Notes under the pieces: generated by a model | Told to the model about the DNA's origin: nothing | Databases searched by the model: none | What the model saw: the letters and a program-made list of their open reading frames with translations, nothing else | Shown here: one piece after another, positions 17,371-27,105 of the stretch | Numbering within the stretch: position 1 is the stretch's first letter | Layout of the letters: each line of letters begins with the position of its first letter | Assembly: GCF_004337445.1 (NCBI RefSeq) | Contig: NZ_SJZB01000014.1 | Location: 62,001 to 126,000, forward strand | Reading direction: 5' to 3' | Length of the DNA stretch: 64,000 nt | Source of the DNA: Parasulfuritortus cantonensis | GTDB taxonomy: Bacteria; Pseudomonadota; Gammaproteobacteria; Burkholderiales; Thiobacillaceae | Position numbers and translations under genes: made by a program

Positions 17371-18231
17371 ATGGAGCGGTCGACGCCGCACGAACTCAGC
17401 TATGCGGAGATGGACGAGGCCCTGGCCGGGATAGACATCCCGCCCTGCCCGAACACCGTCACCGCGGTCATGGCCGAGGCCCAGAAGGACAGCCCCGACA
17501 TCACCGTGCTGACCCGGATCATCGCCGGCGACGTCGGCATGTCCGCGTACGCCCTCAAGATGGCCAATTCCGTGCTGTTCCGGCGTGGCGCGGTGACCGA
17601 CCACGTCGGCCAGGCCATCGCCCGCCTGGGCACCCGCAACGTGGTCTGCATCGTGGTCGCGGTCGCCCTGCGCAACAGCCTGGCGGACGCCCTGCCGGCC
17701 GAATTTCTGGACCATTTCTGGAACCGCTCGAACGCCGCCGCCCTGGCGTCGGGCATGGTGGCGCGCAAGCTGCGCGGCATCCCCGCCGACCTGGCCTACA
17801 CCTACGGGCTGTTCCACGATGCCGCCGTCCCGGTCATGATGCGCCGCTTCCCGGACTACGGCGAGGTGTTCGACCTCGCCCTGACCCAGGAGCAGCCCCT
17901 GGTCGCCATCGAGGATGCCCGCTACCGCTGCAGCCATGCCGTGGTCGGGGCCCTGCTGGCGCGCAACTGGGGCCTGCCCGCCACGCTGGCGGCGGCCATC
18001 CGCCACCACCACGACGTCGGCGCCTACGAGATGCCCCGGGGCAGCCTGGCCGCGGAATCGCTGGCCCTGATCGCGGTGACCCAGGTCGCCGAGCGCTTGA
18101 TCAGCGACGGCCTGGGCGAGCCGGACCACGAGGTCGGCGCACTGTACGACAAGGCGGTGGCCTATCTGGGCCTGCACGAGGACGAACTGCGCGACCTGGC
18201 CGAGGACCTGGTCGAGGCGCTGAGCGGCTGA
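17371..18231 (+). CDS. HDOD-domain signalling protein
   Basis: 286 residues. An HDOD fold spans about residues 20-220 (IIAGDVGMSAYALKMANS, VGQAIARLGTRNV, GLFHDAAVPVMM, AAIRHHHDVGAYE). Like most HDOD proteins it keeps only parts of the HD metal site, so enzymatic activity is doubtful. Such proteins act as adaptors in motility, stress and c-di-GMP pathways. It is the last gene of the plus-strand che cluster, 19 bp after the partner-switch gene, and meets ptsI tail to tail with only three bases between the stop codons. Confidence 0.82.
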   Translation: MERSTPHELSYAEMDEALAGIDIPPCPNTVTAVMAEAQKDSPDITVLTRIIAGDVGMSAYALKMANSVLFRRGAVTDHVGQAIARLGTRNVVCIVVAVALRNSLADALPAEFLDHFWNRSNAAALASGMVARKLRGIPADLAYTYGLFHDAAVPVMMRRFPDYGEVFDLALTQEQPLVAIEDARYRCSHAVVGALLARNWGLPATLAAAIRHHHDVGAYEMPRGSLAAESLALIAVTQVAERLISDGLGEPDHEVGALYDKAVAYLGLHEDELRDLAEDLVEALSG

Positions 18232-18241
18232 GTCTCAGCCG
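18225..18241. terminator. Inverted repeat spanning two convergent stop codons
   Basis: CGGCTGAG-T-CTCAGCCG, a perfect palindrome with 8-bp arms covering the TGA codons of both the HDOD gene and ptsI. It lacks a T tract on either side. It may serve as a shared 3' end, but this is weak. Confidence 0.3.
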
Positions 18242-19956
18242 TTCAGGCGTTCCAGGTAGCCCTGGATGCGTTCCGGGCGGCCGGCCCGGGCCAGCTTGCC
18301 GGCTATGGGCGCCAGGCTGGCGACATGGCTGCGCAGGACCTGCTGCTTGACCGCCATCAGGTGGGCCGGGTGCATGGAGAAGCTGCGCAGGCCGAGCCCG
18401 AGCAGCAGCCGGGTCAGGCGCGGGTCGCCGGCCATCTCGCCGCATACCGATACCGGCCGCTTCAGGCGCTGGCACACCTTCAGGGTATGGGCGACGAGCT
18501 GGATGACGCCGGGGTGCAGGGGGTCGTACAGGTGGGCGACGGTGTCGTCGGCACGATCGATGGCCAGGGTGTACTGGATCAGGTCGTTGGTGCCGATGGA
18601 CAGGAAGTCCAGCTTGCGCGCGAACCATTCCGCCGCCAGGGCGGCGGCCGGCACCTCGATCATGCCGCCGATCTGGGTGTCCTTGCCGTAGGTGATGCCG
18701 TCCTTGTCCAGACTGGCTTTCGCGACGTCGATCAGTTCCAGGACCTGGTCCAGTTCGCCCAGGCTGGCGAGCATGGGGATCAGGATGCGCACCGGGCCGT
18801 AGCGGCCGGCCCGCAGGATGGCGCGCAACTGGGCCAGGAACAGGGGCGGCTCGGCCAGACAGAGGCGGATCGCGCGCAGGCCGAGGGCCGGGTTGACGCT
18901 GTCGGCATGCAGCCAGGCGGGCGACTTGTCGGCGCCGATGTCGAGGGTGCGGATCACCACCGGCCGTCCCTTCATCGCCTTGGCCACCTTGCGGTAGGCC
19001 TCGAACTGCTCGTCCTCGGAGGGCAGGTCGGTGCGGTTCAGGAACAGGAATTCGCTGCGGAACAGGCCGATGCCGGCGGCGTTCTCCTGCAGGGCCTCCT
19101 TGACGTCCTCCGGCTGGTCGATGTTGGCCATCAGCTCCACGGCCAGGCCGTCCAGGGTCGCCGACGGGCTGCTCTTGAGGCGCTTGAGCTTCTGCTGCTC
19201 CAGGCGCCATTCGTTCTGGCGCAGCCGGTATTCCTCGAGGATGTTCTCGTCCGGGTCGACGATCACCACCCCGGCGTTGCCGTCGACGATGATCCGGTCG
19301 CCCTCCTGGATCAGGGTGCGCGCGTTGTGCAGCGCCATCACCGACGGGATGCCCAGGCTGCGCGCCAGGATCGCCGTGTGCGAGGTGGCGCCGCCCAGGT
19401 CGGTGATGAAGCCGGCGAACGGGCTGCGCTTGAACAGCACCATGTCGGACGGGCTGAGGTCGTGGGCGACCAGGATGGTGGGCTCGTCGGAGACCTTCAC
19501 CGGCAGTTGGCCGGGGTGGCCGAGCAGGGCCTTGAGGACCTTGTCGGCGACCTGCTTGATGTCCTGGCGGCGTTCGCGCAGGTAGGCGTCCTCGATGCTG
19601 TCGAATTGCGCCAGCAACGCCTCGGTCTGCTGCGCCAGGGCCCACTCGGCGTTGCAGGCGGTGCCGCGGATCAGGTCCTTGGGCACCTGCGACAGCATGG
19701 AATCGTTGAGGATCAGGCGATGCAGGTCGAGGAAGGCGGCCAGTTCGGCCGGGGCCCCCTCGGGCAGGTGCTCGCGCAGTTGTTCGCACTCGCAGCGGAC
19801 TTCGCGGATGGCGTCGTCGAAGCGGGTCACCTCGGGCTCGATGGCGTCCTGGCCGAGGACGTAGTGGGGCGCCTCCAGGCGGTCGTTGGAGTAGAGCTGG
19901 GCGTGCCCGATGGCGAAACCGCCGGCGACGCCGATGCCATGCAGGGTGAAGGTCAT
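18235..19956 (-). CDS. ptsI: PTS enzyme I (phosphoenolpyruvate-protein phosphotransferase)
   Basis: 573 residues, full family length. The active-site His lies in GGATSHTAILARSLG. The PEP-binding barrel shows GLFRSEFLFLNR, ATLDIGADK-like LDIGADKSPAW and the C-terminal Cys motif VCGEMAGDP. It autophosphorylates from phosphoenolpyruvate and passes the phosphate to HPr. The start overlaps the ptsH stop (ATGA), so the genes are co-translated. No sugar-specific EIIB/EIIC is nearby, which points to a regulatory PTS. Confidence 0.95.
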   Translation of the reverse strand: MTFTLHGIGVAGGFAIGHAQLYSNDRLEAPHYVLGQDAIEPEVTRFDDAIREVRCECEQLREHLPEGAPAELAAFLDLHRLILNDSMLSQVPKDLIRGTACNAEWALAQQTEALLAQFDSIEDAYLRERRQDIKQVADKVLKALLGHPGQLPVKVSDEPTILVAHDLSPSDMVLFKRSPFAGFITDLGGATSHTAILARSLGIPSVMALHNARTLIQEGDRIIVDGNAGVVIVDPDENILEEYRLRQNEWRLEQQKLKRLKSSPSATLDGLAVELMANIDQPEDVKEALQENAAGIGLFRSEFLFLNRTDLPSEDEQFEAYRKVAKAMKGRPVVIRTLDIGADKSPAWLHADSVNPALGLRAIRLCLAEPPLFLAQLRAILRAGRYGPVRILIPMLASLGELDQVLELIDVAKASLDKDGITYGKDTQIGGMIEVPAAALAAEWFARKLDFLSIGTNDLIQYTLAIDRADDTVAHLYDPLHPGVIQLVAHTLKVCQRLKRPVSVCGEMAGDPRLTRLLLGLGLRSFSMHPAHLMAVKQQVLRSHVASLAPIAGKLARAGRPERIQGYLERLNG

Positions 19957-20222
19957 TCGCCCTCCCCGAAGCGGTCGCCGATCAGCCCGACCAGGGCGGA
20001 CATCGCCTCGGTCTCGTCGGGTCCCTCGATGTCGATCTTGATGGTGGTGCCCATGGCCGCCGCCAGCATCATCACGCCCATGATGCTCTTGCCGTTGACC
20101 CGGCGGCCGTTGCGCGACAACCAGACGTCGGACTGGAAGCTGGACGCGGTCTGGGTGAGCTTGGCCGAGGCGCGCGCGTGCAGGCCCAGCCTGTTGACGA
20201 TCTCGACCTCGCGCTCAAGCAT
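19953..20222 (-). CDS. ptsH: Phosphocarrier protein HPr
   Basis: 89 residues, start ATG at 20222. The phospho-His is in LGLHARASAKL, and GKSIMGVMMLAA holds the regulatory-Ser region. It accepts phosphate from enzyme I and passes it to the EIIA encoded just upstream. It overlaps the EIIA gene by 8 bp and ptsI by 4 bp. Confidence 0.95.
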   Translation of the reverse strand: MLEREVEIVNRLGLHARASAKLTQTASSFQSDVWLSRNGRRVNGKSIMGVMMLAAAMGTTIKIDIEGPDETEAMSALVGLIGDRFGEGE

Positions 20223-20619
20223 CGCAGTGCTCGAAACGGATGTGCATGACCCCGGCCTGGCCACCGTTGGCGGCCCGGTCGGCGAGCAGGTTGAGCGGCT
20301 CGTTGCGGTAGTTGAGCACCTTGAGCAGCATGGGCAGGTTGACCCCGGCGACGCCCTCGACCCGGCCCGGGCGGAGCAGCTTGCAGACGGTATTGCAGGG
20401 CGTGGCGCCGTAGACGTCGGTGAGGACGAGGACGCCGTCGTTGCCGGCGGCCAGGGCCTCGATGTGCTCCTTGGCGACCGCCAGCATGGCGTCGGCATCC
20501 GGATAGGCCATCAAATCCAGGGCCTGCAGGCGCTCGGGCCGCTGACCGAGCACGTAGGTGGCGCACTGGATAAGGCTCTCGCCCAGACTGCCGTGGGCGA
20601 CGATTAGGAGACCGATCAT
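20215..20619 (-). CDS. Mannose-type PTS EIIA domain protein
   Basis: 134 residues, a single EIIA-Man domain with phospho-His9 (LLIVAHGSLGE) and the DVYGATPCNTV loop. It has no fused EIIB and none follows. In many proteobacteria this EIIA-HPr-EI trio lies near hprK, rapZ and rpoN genes and controls metabolism by phosphorylation state without transporting sugar. That role is inferred here. It is first in a three-gene operon with overlapping frames. Confidence 0.9.
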   Translation of the reverse strand: MIGLLIVAHGSLGESLIQCATYVLGQRPERLQALDLMAYPDADAMLAVAKEHIEALAAGNDGVLVLTDVYGATPCNTVCKLLRPGRVEGVAGVNLPMLLKVLNYRNEPLNLLADRAANGGQAGVMHIRFEHCDA

Positions 20620-20771
20620 GGTGACGTCGATTGCGGTGACGCGCCCATTCTAGACCCATCCCGGGAGGCTGCGGCGGTTTAGGCGGCGGACGGCAGGGTC
20701 ATAAATGTGCCGGTGTGGGATAAAATCCGCGCTTGCAAACTTTCGGGCCGGCCGCGCCGGCTCCTGCACCC

Positions 20772-23700
20772 ATGTCCGGCGAACGTATCCGCGAAATCCC
20801 CTACAACTACACCTCGTTCTCCGACCGCGAGATCGCCCTGCGCCTGCTCGGCCAGGAAGGCTGGCGGCTGATCGAGGAGCTACGCGCCGAACGCCGCACC
20901 GGCCGCTCCGCGCGCATGCTGTTCGAAGTCCTGGGCGACATCTGGGTGGTGTCGCGCAACCCCTACCTGGAAGACGACCTGCTCGCCAACCCGAAGCGGC
21001 GCGACCTCCTGATCGACGCCCTGCGCCATCGCCTGCGCGAGATCGAGGCCCGGCGCCAGGGCAACGAGCGGGTCGGCGCCCTGCTCCGGCTGGCCCACCA
21101 GGCGGTCGACGCCTTCGCCGCCCGCTTCGCCGAGACCGCCGACCTGCGCCGCGACATCCTGCACCGCCTGGCCCACGTCACCCGGCGCGACAACGTCGCC
21201 TTCGACGGCTTCGCCCGGGTCTCCCACGTCACCGACGCCACCGACTGGCGGGTCGAATACCCCTTCGTCGTCCTCTACCCGGACACCGAGGAGGAGATCC
21301 CCGGCCTGGTCAAGGGCTGCGTCGAGGCCGGGCTCACCGTCATCCCGCGCGGCGGCGGCACCGGCTACACCGGCGGCGCCGTGCCCCTGACCGCCAAGGC
21401 GGCGGTGATCAACACGGAAAAGCTGGACTGGAAGTCGGACATCGAGCAGGTCGTCCTGCCCGGCCACGCGGCGCCCACCCCGGTGGTCCGCTGCGGCGCC
21501 GGGGTGGTCACGCGCCGGGTCATGGAGCAGGCCGAGGCGGCCGGGCTCGCCTTCGCGGTCGACCCGACCTCCGCGGACGCCTCCTGCATCGGCGGCAACG
21601 TGGCCATGAACGCGGGCGGCAAGAAGGCCGTCCTCTGGGGCACCGCACTCGACAACCTGGCCTCCTGGAAGATGGTCACCCCGGAGGCCGACTGGCTCGA
21701 GGTGGTCCGCCTCGACCACAACCTGGGCAAGATCCACGACGTCGAGACCGCGCGCTTCGAACTGCGCCGCTACGATGCCGACGGCAAGCCCAAGGGCGAA
21801 CCCGAGCTGCTCGCCATCCCCGGCCCGGCCTTCCGCAAGCTGGGCCTGGGCAAGGACGTCACCGACAAGTTCCTGGCCGGCCTGCCCGGCATCCAGAAGG
21901 AAGGCTGCGACGGCCTGATCACCCAGGCGACCTTCATCCTGCACCGCATGCCCCGGCACCAGCGCACCGTGTGCCTGGAGTTCTTCGGCGCCATCCACCA
22001 TGCCGTACCGGCCATCGTCGAGATCAAGGCGCACATGGACGGCCAGCCGGGCGGCTGCCTGATGGCCGGCCTTGAGCACCTGGACGCCCGCTACGTCAAG
22101 GCGGTCGGCTACGCTACCAAGTCCAACCGCACCGGCCGGCCGAGCATGCTCCTGCTCGCCGACCTGGCCGCCGACGACGAGGCGGCGGTGGATGCCGCGG
22201 CCGCCCACATCGCCGAGCTGGCGCGCGGCAAGGGCGGCGAGGCCTTCATCGCCAGCACCCCGGAAGCGCGCAAGAAGTTCTGGCTCGACCGCTCGCGCAC
22301 CGCGGCCATCGCCGCCCACACCAACGCCTTCAAGGTCAACGAGGACGTGGTCATCCCGCTCGACCGCCTGGCGGACTACAGCGACGGCATCGAGCGCATC
22401 AACATCGAGCTGTCGATCGCCAACAAGCTCGACCTGCTGGCCGCCGTGGAGACCTTCTTCAAGGGCACCCTGCCCCTCTTCGAGCAGGAGGACGACGTCA
22501 GTGCCGATCCCCGGCTCACCGAGGAACGGCGCGGCCGTGCCCTGGAACTGCTCGGCCGCGTCCGGACCCGCTGGCTGGACCGGCTCGAGCGCCTGGGCGA
22601 GGAAGCGGTGTTCCGCGCCATCCAGTTGCACGAGGATCGCATCTCCTGGCGCAAGGAGGTCCGCCACGAACTGCGCCAGCTGTTCACCGGGCGCGAGTAC
22701 GAGCCCGTCCTGGCCGCCTGCGACCGGATACACAAGCAGGTCCTCAAGGGCCGCGTCTTCGTCGCCCTGCACATGCACGCCGGCGACGGCAACGTGCACA
22801 CCAACATCCCGGTCAATTCGGACGACTACGCCATGCTGGCCACCGCCAGCGCGGCGGTGGCCCGGATCATGGAACTGGCGGTCGGCCTGGGCGGCGTGAT
22901 CTCGGGCGAGCACGGCATCGGCATCACCAAGCTGGAGTTCCTGCCCGAGGAGGCGCTGCGCGCCTTCGCCGCCTACAAGGAACGGGTCGATCCGCACGGC
23001 CACTTCAACAAGGGCAAGCTGGCCCACGGCGGCGACCTGTCGAACGCCTACACGCCCAGCTTCAGCCTGCTGGAGACCGAGTCGCTGATCATGGAGCAGT
23101 CGGAGATCGGCGCCATCGCCGACTCCATCAAGGATTGCCTGCGCTGCGGCAAGTGCAAGCCGGTGTGCAACACCCACGTGCCGCGCGCCAACCTGCTCTA
23201 TTCGCCGCGCAACAAGATCCTGGCCACCTCGCTGCTGATCGAGGCCTTCCTGTACGAGGAGCAGACCCGGCGCGGCGTCAGCCTCAAGCACTTCGACGAG
23301 TTCGACGACGTCGCCGAGCACTGCACGGTCTGCCACAAGTGCGTCAACCCGTGCCCGGTCGACATCGACTTCGGCGACGTCTCCACGGCCATGCGCCACC
23401 TGCTCAAGAGCACCGGCAAGAAGAAGCCGCGCCTGATGAGCAGCCTGGCCCAGTGGTTCCTCAACAGCACCGACGAGCGCGCCATCCGTTTCCTGCGCAA
23501 GGGCATGATCGAATTCGGCTACCTGGGCCAGCGCCTGGGCTACCAGTTCGTCCACCGCCTGGCCCTGGAACGCACCCAGAAGCGCCTGCCGCCGGCCTCG
23601 GTCGGCCGTCCCAAGGTGGCCGAACAGGTCGTCCACTTCCTCAACCGGCCCCTGCCCGGCGGCCTGCCCAACAAGACCGGGCGCGCCCTGCTCGGCCTCG

Positions 23701-24545
23701 AGGACGCCAAGGTGGTGCCGGTCCTGCACGGCAAGGGCGGCAACGGCGACGACAACGAGGCGGTGTTCTATTTCCCCGGCTGCGGCTCGGAACGGCTGTT
23801 CTCCCAGGTCGGCCTGGCCACCCTCGCCATGCTCCACGAGGTCGGTGCCCAGACCGTGCTGCCGCCCGGCTACCTGTGCTGCGGCTACCCGCAGATCTCG
23901 GTCGGCGACCGCGAGCGCGGCGAGGCCATCACGACGGCCAACCGGGTGCTCTTCCACCGGGTCGCCAACACTCTCAACTACCTCGACATCAAGACCGTGC
24001 TGGTGTCCTGCGGCACCTGCCTGGACCAATTGATGAAGTACGAGTTCGGCAAGATATTCCCCGGCTGCCGCATCCTCGACATCCACGAGTACCTGGCCGA
24101 GAAGGGCGTCAAGCTGGACGCCGTCGACGGCGTCCGCTACATGTACCACGACCCCTGCCACACGCCCATGAAGCTGGCCAGCCCGCTCGGCACCGCCAAG
24201 ACCCTGCTGGGCGGCGAGGTGAAGCTGAGCGAACGCTGCTGCGGCGAGGCCGGCACCTTCGCGGCCAACCGGCCAGACATCGCCACCCAGGTGAAATTCC
24301 GCAAGTCGGAGGAGATTCGCCGGGTCGCCGACGGCCTGCGCAGCGAACGCCCCGGCGCCGAGGTCAAGCTGGTCACCTCCTGCCCGTCCTGCCTGCAGGG
24401 CCTGTCCCGCTACGGCGACGAGGCCGGCACCACGGCCGACTACATCGTCGTCGAACTGGCCAAGCACCTGCTCGGGCCGAACTGGATGGCCGACTTCGTC
24501 GCCCGCGCCACGCAGGGCGACGTGATCGAGAAGGTCCTCCTTTGA
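20772..24545 (+). CDS. Large FAD- and Fe-S-binding oxidoreductase (DUF3683 / D-lactate dehydrogenase-like)
   Basis: About 1257 residues if started at ATG 20772; a TTG 39 bp upstream is possible. An N-terminal DUF3683-like region is followed by a PCMH-type FAD domain ([37 protein letters not shown]). Next come an FAD-oxidase C-terminal domain ([27 protein letters not shown]) and two 4Fe-4S motifs ([25 protein letters not shown]). Two CCG domains (CCGYPQ, CCGEAG) end the protein. This is the single-chain glycolate/D-lactate-dehydrogenase-like arrangement of betaproteobacteria, probably feeding electrons from a 2-hydroxyacid into the respiratory chain. The substrate is unproven. It is followed with overlap by a HIT gene. 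Confidence 0.85.
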   Translation: MSGERIREIPYNYTSFSDREIALRLLGQEGWRLIEELRAERRTGRSARMLFEVLGDIWVVSRNPYLEDDLLANPKRRDLLIDALRHRLREIEARRQGNERVGALLRLAHQAVDAFAARFAETADLRRDILHRLAHVTRRDNVAFDGFARVSHVTDATDWRVEYPFVVLYPDTEEEIPGLVKGCVEAGLTVIPRGGGTGYTGGAVPLTAKAAVINTEKLDWKSDIEQVVLPGHAAPTPVVRCGAGVVTRRVMEQAEAAGLAFAVDPTSADASCIGGNVAMNAGGKKAVLWGTALDNLASWKMVTPEADWLEVVRLDHNLGKIHDVETARFELRRYDADGKPKGEPELLAIPGPAFRKLGLGKDVTDKFLAGLPGIQKEGCDGLITQATFILHRMPRHQRTVCLEFFGAIHHAVPAIVEIKAHMDGQPGGCLMAGLEHLDARYVKAVGYATKSNRTGRPSMLLLADLAADDEAAVDAAAAHIAELARGKGGEAFIASTPEARKKFWLDRSRTAAIAAHTNAFKVNEDVVIPLDRLADYSDGIERINIELSIANKLDLLAAVETFFKGTLPLFEQEDDVSADPRLTEERRGRALELLGRVRTRWLDRLERLGEEAVFRAIQLHEDRISWRKEVRHELRQLFTGREYEPVLAACDRIHKQVLKGRVFVALHMHAGDGNVHTNIPVNSDDYAMLATASAAVARIMELAVGLGGVISGEHGIGITKLEFLPEEALRAFAAYKERVDPHGHFNKGKLAHGGDLSNAYTPSFSLLETESLIMEQSEIGAIADSIKDCLRCGKCKPVCNTHVPRANLLYSPRNKILATSLLIEAFLYEEQTRRGVSLKHFDEFDDVAEHCTVCHKCVNPCPVDIDFGDVSTAMRHLLKSTGKKKPRLMSSLAQWFLNSTDERAIRFLRKGMIEFGYLGQRLGYQFVHRLALERTQKRLPPASVGRPKVAEQVVHFLNRPLPGGLPNKTGRALLGLEDAKVVPVLHGKGGNGDDNEAVFYFPGCGSERLFSQVGLATLAMLHEVGAQTVLPPGYLCCGYPQISVGDRERGEAITTANRVLFHRVANTLNYLDIKTVLVSCGTCLDQLMKYEFGKIFPGCRILDIHEYLAEKGVKLDAVDGVRYMYHDPCHTPMKLASPLGTAKTLLGGEVKLSERCCGEAGTFAANRPDIATQVKFRKSEEIRRVADGLRSERPGAEVKLVTSCPSCLQGLSRYGDEAGTTADYIVVELAKHLLGPNWMADFVARATQGDVIEKVLL

Positions 24546-24967
24546 CCGCCTGCCCGCTCTGCGCCGAGGCCGGCCTGGATGTCCTCTGGCGCGACGACCT
24601 GTGCCGGGTGATCCTGGTCGACGACGCCGACTATCCGGGCTTCTGCCGGGTGATCCTGAACCGCCACGTCAAGGAGATGACCGATCTCGGCGAGGCCGAG
24701 CGCACGCGCCTGATGGCGGTGGTGTTCGCGGTCGAGGCGGCCGTGCGCGCGGTGCTGGCGCCCGACAAGGTCAACCTGGCCAGCCTGGGCAACATGGTGC
24801 CGCACCTGCATTGGCACGTCATCCCGCGCTTCGCCGGCGACCGCCATTTCCCGGACGCCATCTGGGCGCCGCCCCGGCGTGCGGCCGGTCCGGCCGCGCC
24901 GGCCGACGCCGTCAGGCCACGGCTGAGCGAGGCGCTGGCTCAGCGTCTGGGACCGTCTCCGGGATGA
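24542..24967 (+). CDS. HIT-family hydrolase
   Basis: 141 residues, starting at TTG 24542, which overlaps the TGA of the oxidoreductase (TTGA). The histidine triad is in [11 protein letters not shown]. An N-terminal CPLC pair is common in this subfamily, often annotated as a diadenosine-tetraphosphate hydrolase-like protein. It hydrolyses or transfers nucleotide phosphoramidates or adenylates; the natural substrate is unknown. Its last 56 bp overlap the 3' end of phoR on the opposite strand. Confidence 0.85.
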   Translation: MTACPLCAEAGLDVLWRDDLCRVILVDDADYPGFCRVILNRHVKEMTDLGEAERTRLMAVVFAVEAAVRAVLAPDKVNLASLGNMVPHLHWHVIPRFAGDRHFPDAIWAPPRRAAGPAAPADAVRPRLSEALAQRLGPSPG

Positions 24968-26249
24968 CCCGGTCGGCCGGCAGGGAGGCCGTGAAGGTGC
25001 TGCCCTTGCCGACCGCGCTGTCGACCTTGAGCTTGCCCTGGTGGCGTTGCAGCACGTGCTTGACGATCGCGAGGCCCAGGCCGGTGCCGCCGCTGGCACG
25101 CGAACGGCCGCGGTCGACGCGGTAGAAGCGCTCGGTCAGACGCGGGATGTGCTTGGCGTCGATGCCTTCGCCGGTGTCGACCACCGAGAACTCGGCGTTG
25201 CCGCTCTCGGCCAGGCGCCAGCGCAGGGTGATGCGGCCCCCGGCCGGGGTGTAGCGGACCGCGTTGCTGACCAGGTTGCCGAAGGCACTGCGCAGCTCCT
25301 GGCTGCTGCCGATCAGCTTCATCCGGGTGGCGATCTCGACCGCGATCTCGTGCTGGCCCTGGCTGAGCGAGCGGGCCTCGCCGGCCAGCACCTCGACCAT
25401 GCCCGGCACGTCGACGGTCTCGTTCTTCATGTCCTGCTCGCCCTCCAGCTTGGCCAGAACCAGGAGGTCGTCGAGCAGGTGGCGGATGCGGTCGGACTGC
25501 TCGCGCATCAGGCGGAAGTGCTTCTTGAGGGCGCCGGGATCGGGCCGCTCCATCTCGTCGAAGGTCTCCAGGAAGCCGGCGATCACGGTCACCGGCGTGC
25601 GCAGCTCGTGGGAGACGTTGGCGATGAAGTCGCGCCGCATGGCGTCGACGCGTTCCAGCTCGGTGACGTCGTGGGCCAGCAGCATGCGCTGGTCGAGCGA
25701 CATGCGCACCAGCTGCAGGCTCAGGGTCACCTCCGGCAGGATCGGGGCGCGCATGCGCAGGGACTGGCCGTGGTCGTCCATGGCCAGCCATTCGACGAAG
25801 CGGGCGTTGCGCAGCAGGTAGTAGATGAACTGGCCGATGTCGCGCGTGCGCGACAGGCCGAGGTAGCGCTCGGCGGCGTCGTTGAGCCAGGCGATACGGT
25901 CGCGCTTGTCCAGGATGACGACGCCGTCGGGCAGCGAACGGGTGGCCTGGAGCATCTGCTCCAGGCCGGCGGTCGCGATGTCCTGGCCGTGCCGGCTGCT
26001 GCGCAGGTGCTTGTTGAGCAGGTAGAAGACGTCGCCCCACTCGCCGACGCCGCTCGGCGCCGGCCCGCCCGGGTTGCGCAGCCAGCGGTCCAGCTGGGCG
26101 AGCTGCCAGAGGTGGCGCACCACGTAGGTGGCCAGGATCAGGAGGGTGACCGAGAGCGCCACCACCAGGCCGTGGCTGGCCAGGAAGATCAGGAAGACCG
26201 AGACCAGGACACCCACCAGGGGCAGGCGCCGCCACCAGTAAGGCCACAT
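24912..26249 (-). CDS. phoR: Phosphate-regulon sensor histidine kinase PhoR
   Basis: 445 residues. Two N-terminal membrane segments (about 8-45), a DUF3329/PhoR linker, a PAS domain (LPDGVVILDKRDRIAWLNDAAERYLG), HisKA with the phospho-His in NVSHELRTPVTVI and a full GHKL ATPase ([18 protein letters not shown]). It responds to phosphate limitation with the Pst/PhoU system and phosphorylates PhoB. It lies 33 bp downstream of phoB in one operon, opposite a phosphate transporter. Confidence 0.93.
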   Translation of the reverse strand: MWPYWWRRLPLVGVLVSVFLIFLASHGLVVALSVTLLILATYVVRHLWQLAQLDRWLRNPGGPAPSGVGEWGDVFYLLNKHLRSSRHGQDIATAGLEQMLQATRSLPDGVVILDKRDRIAWLNDAAERYLGLSRTRDIGQFIYYLLRNARFVEWLAMDDHGQSLRMRAPILPEVTLSLQLVRMSLDQRMLLAHDVTELERVDAMRRDFIANVSHELRTPVTVIAGFLETFDEMERPDPGALKKHFRLMREQSDRIRHLLDDLLVLAKLEGEQDMKNETVDVPGMVEVLAGEARSLSQGQHEIAVEIATRMKLIGSSQELRSAFGNLVSNAVRYTPAGGRITLRWRLAESGNAEFSVVDTGEGIDAKHIPRLTERFYRVDRGRSRASGGTGLGLAIVKHVLQRHQGKLKVDSAVGKGSTFTASLPADRVIPETVPDAEPAPRSAVA

Positions 26250-26282
26250 GTCAGGAAGGGTTTTGCCGAGGGAGGGCCAATA

Positions 26283-26975
26283 TTAGTTCAAAGTCGCCGA
26301 CAGGCGGTAACCGGCCCCGCGCACGGTCTGGATCAGGCGGTCGTGGCCGGACGATTCCAGGGCCCCGCGCAAGCGCCGGATATGCACGTCGACGGTACGC
26401 TCCTCGACGAAGACGTGGTCGCCCCAGACGTGGTCGAGCAGTTGGGAGCGCGAATAGACCCGCTCCGGGTGGGTCATGAAGAAGTGCAGGAGGCGGAACT
26501 CGGTCGGGCCGAGGTCGAGCGCGACCTCGCCGCCGTGGACGCGGTGGCTGATCGGATCGAGGCGCAGGCCGCCGATCTCGACCGGGTCCTCGGTCATCTC
26601 GGGCGCGCGCCGGCGCAGTACCGCCTTGATGCGGGCGGTCAGCTCGCGCGGCGAGAACGGCTTGGTGATGTAGTCGTCGGCACCGGTGTCCAAACCGAGT
26701 ATCTTGTCGCGCTCGTCGGCACGCGCGGTCAGCATGATGATGGGGATGCCCTTCAGGCGGCTGTCGCCGCGCACCCGGCGGGCGACGTCGACGCCGGACA
26801 TGCCGGGCAGCATCCAATCGAGCAGGATCAGGTCGGGCAGCGCGCCGCGCAGCAGATTCATGGCGTCCTCGCCATCGCCGGCGACGATCACGTCATGGCC
26901 CTGCTGCGACAGGTTGAACTTCAGTACCTCCTGGATTCCCGGCTCGTCCTCGACGACCAGAATGGTGGCGGACAT
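26283..26975 (-). CDS. phoB: Phosphate-regulon response regulator PhoB
   Basis: 230 residues from ATG 26975; the frame is open further upstream, but that would run through the Pho box. The receiver has its phospho-Asp in [14 protein letters not shown] winged-helix domain follows, with [11 protein letters not shown] and [15 protein letters not shown]. It activates phosphate-starvation genes by binding Pho boxes. A three-unit Pho box lies 37 bp ahead of its start, which implies autoregulation. Confidence 0.95.
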   Translation of the reverse strand: MSATILVVEDEPGIQEVLKFNLSQQGHDVIVAGDGEDAMNLLRGALPDLILLDWMLPGMSGVDVARRVRGDSRLKGIPIIMLTARADERDKILGLDTGADDYITKPFSPRELTARIKAVLRRRAPEMTEDPVEIGGLRLDPISHRVHGGEVALDLGPTEFRLLHFFMTHPERVYSRSQLLDHVWGDHVFVEERTVDVHIRRLRGALESSGHDRLIQTVRGAGYRLSATLN

Positions 26976-27011
26976 CACGGTCTCCACGTTGAATGGCGTT
27001 GCCAGGATGTT

Positions 27012-27040
27012 ATGACGATTGGATGAAAATTTTGTGACAA
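27012..27040 (-). promoter_or_regulatory. Pho box (PhoB binding site), three direct units
   Basis: On the minus strand: TTGTCAC-AAAA-TTTTCAT-CCAA-TCGTCAT, three 7-bp half-sites at 11-bp spacing. Each agrees with CTGTCAT at five of seven positions. It lies in the 130-bp region between phoB and the divergent phosphate transporter gene, so it may control both. Confidence 0.75.
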
Positions 27041-27105
27041 CCGGCGGATAACCGATAATCGACAATCACGTCTGATTACGGGGCGTGCCGCAACCCCCGA
27101 GCACC

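Noticed and set aside
26251-26283. Gene between phoR and phoB
   Set aside because: Only 33 bp; longer frames here are out-of-frame shadows of phoB.
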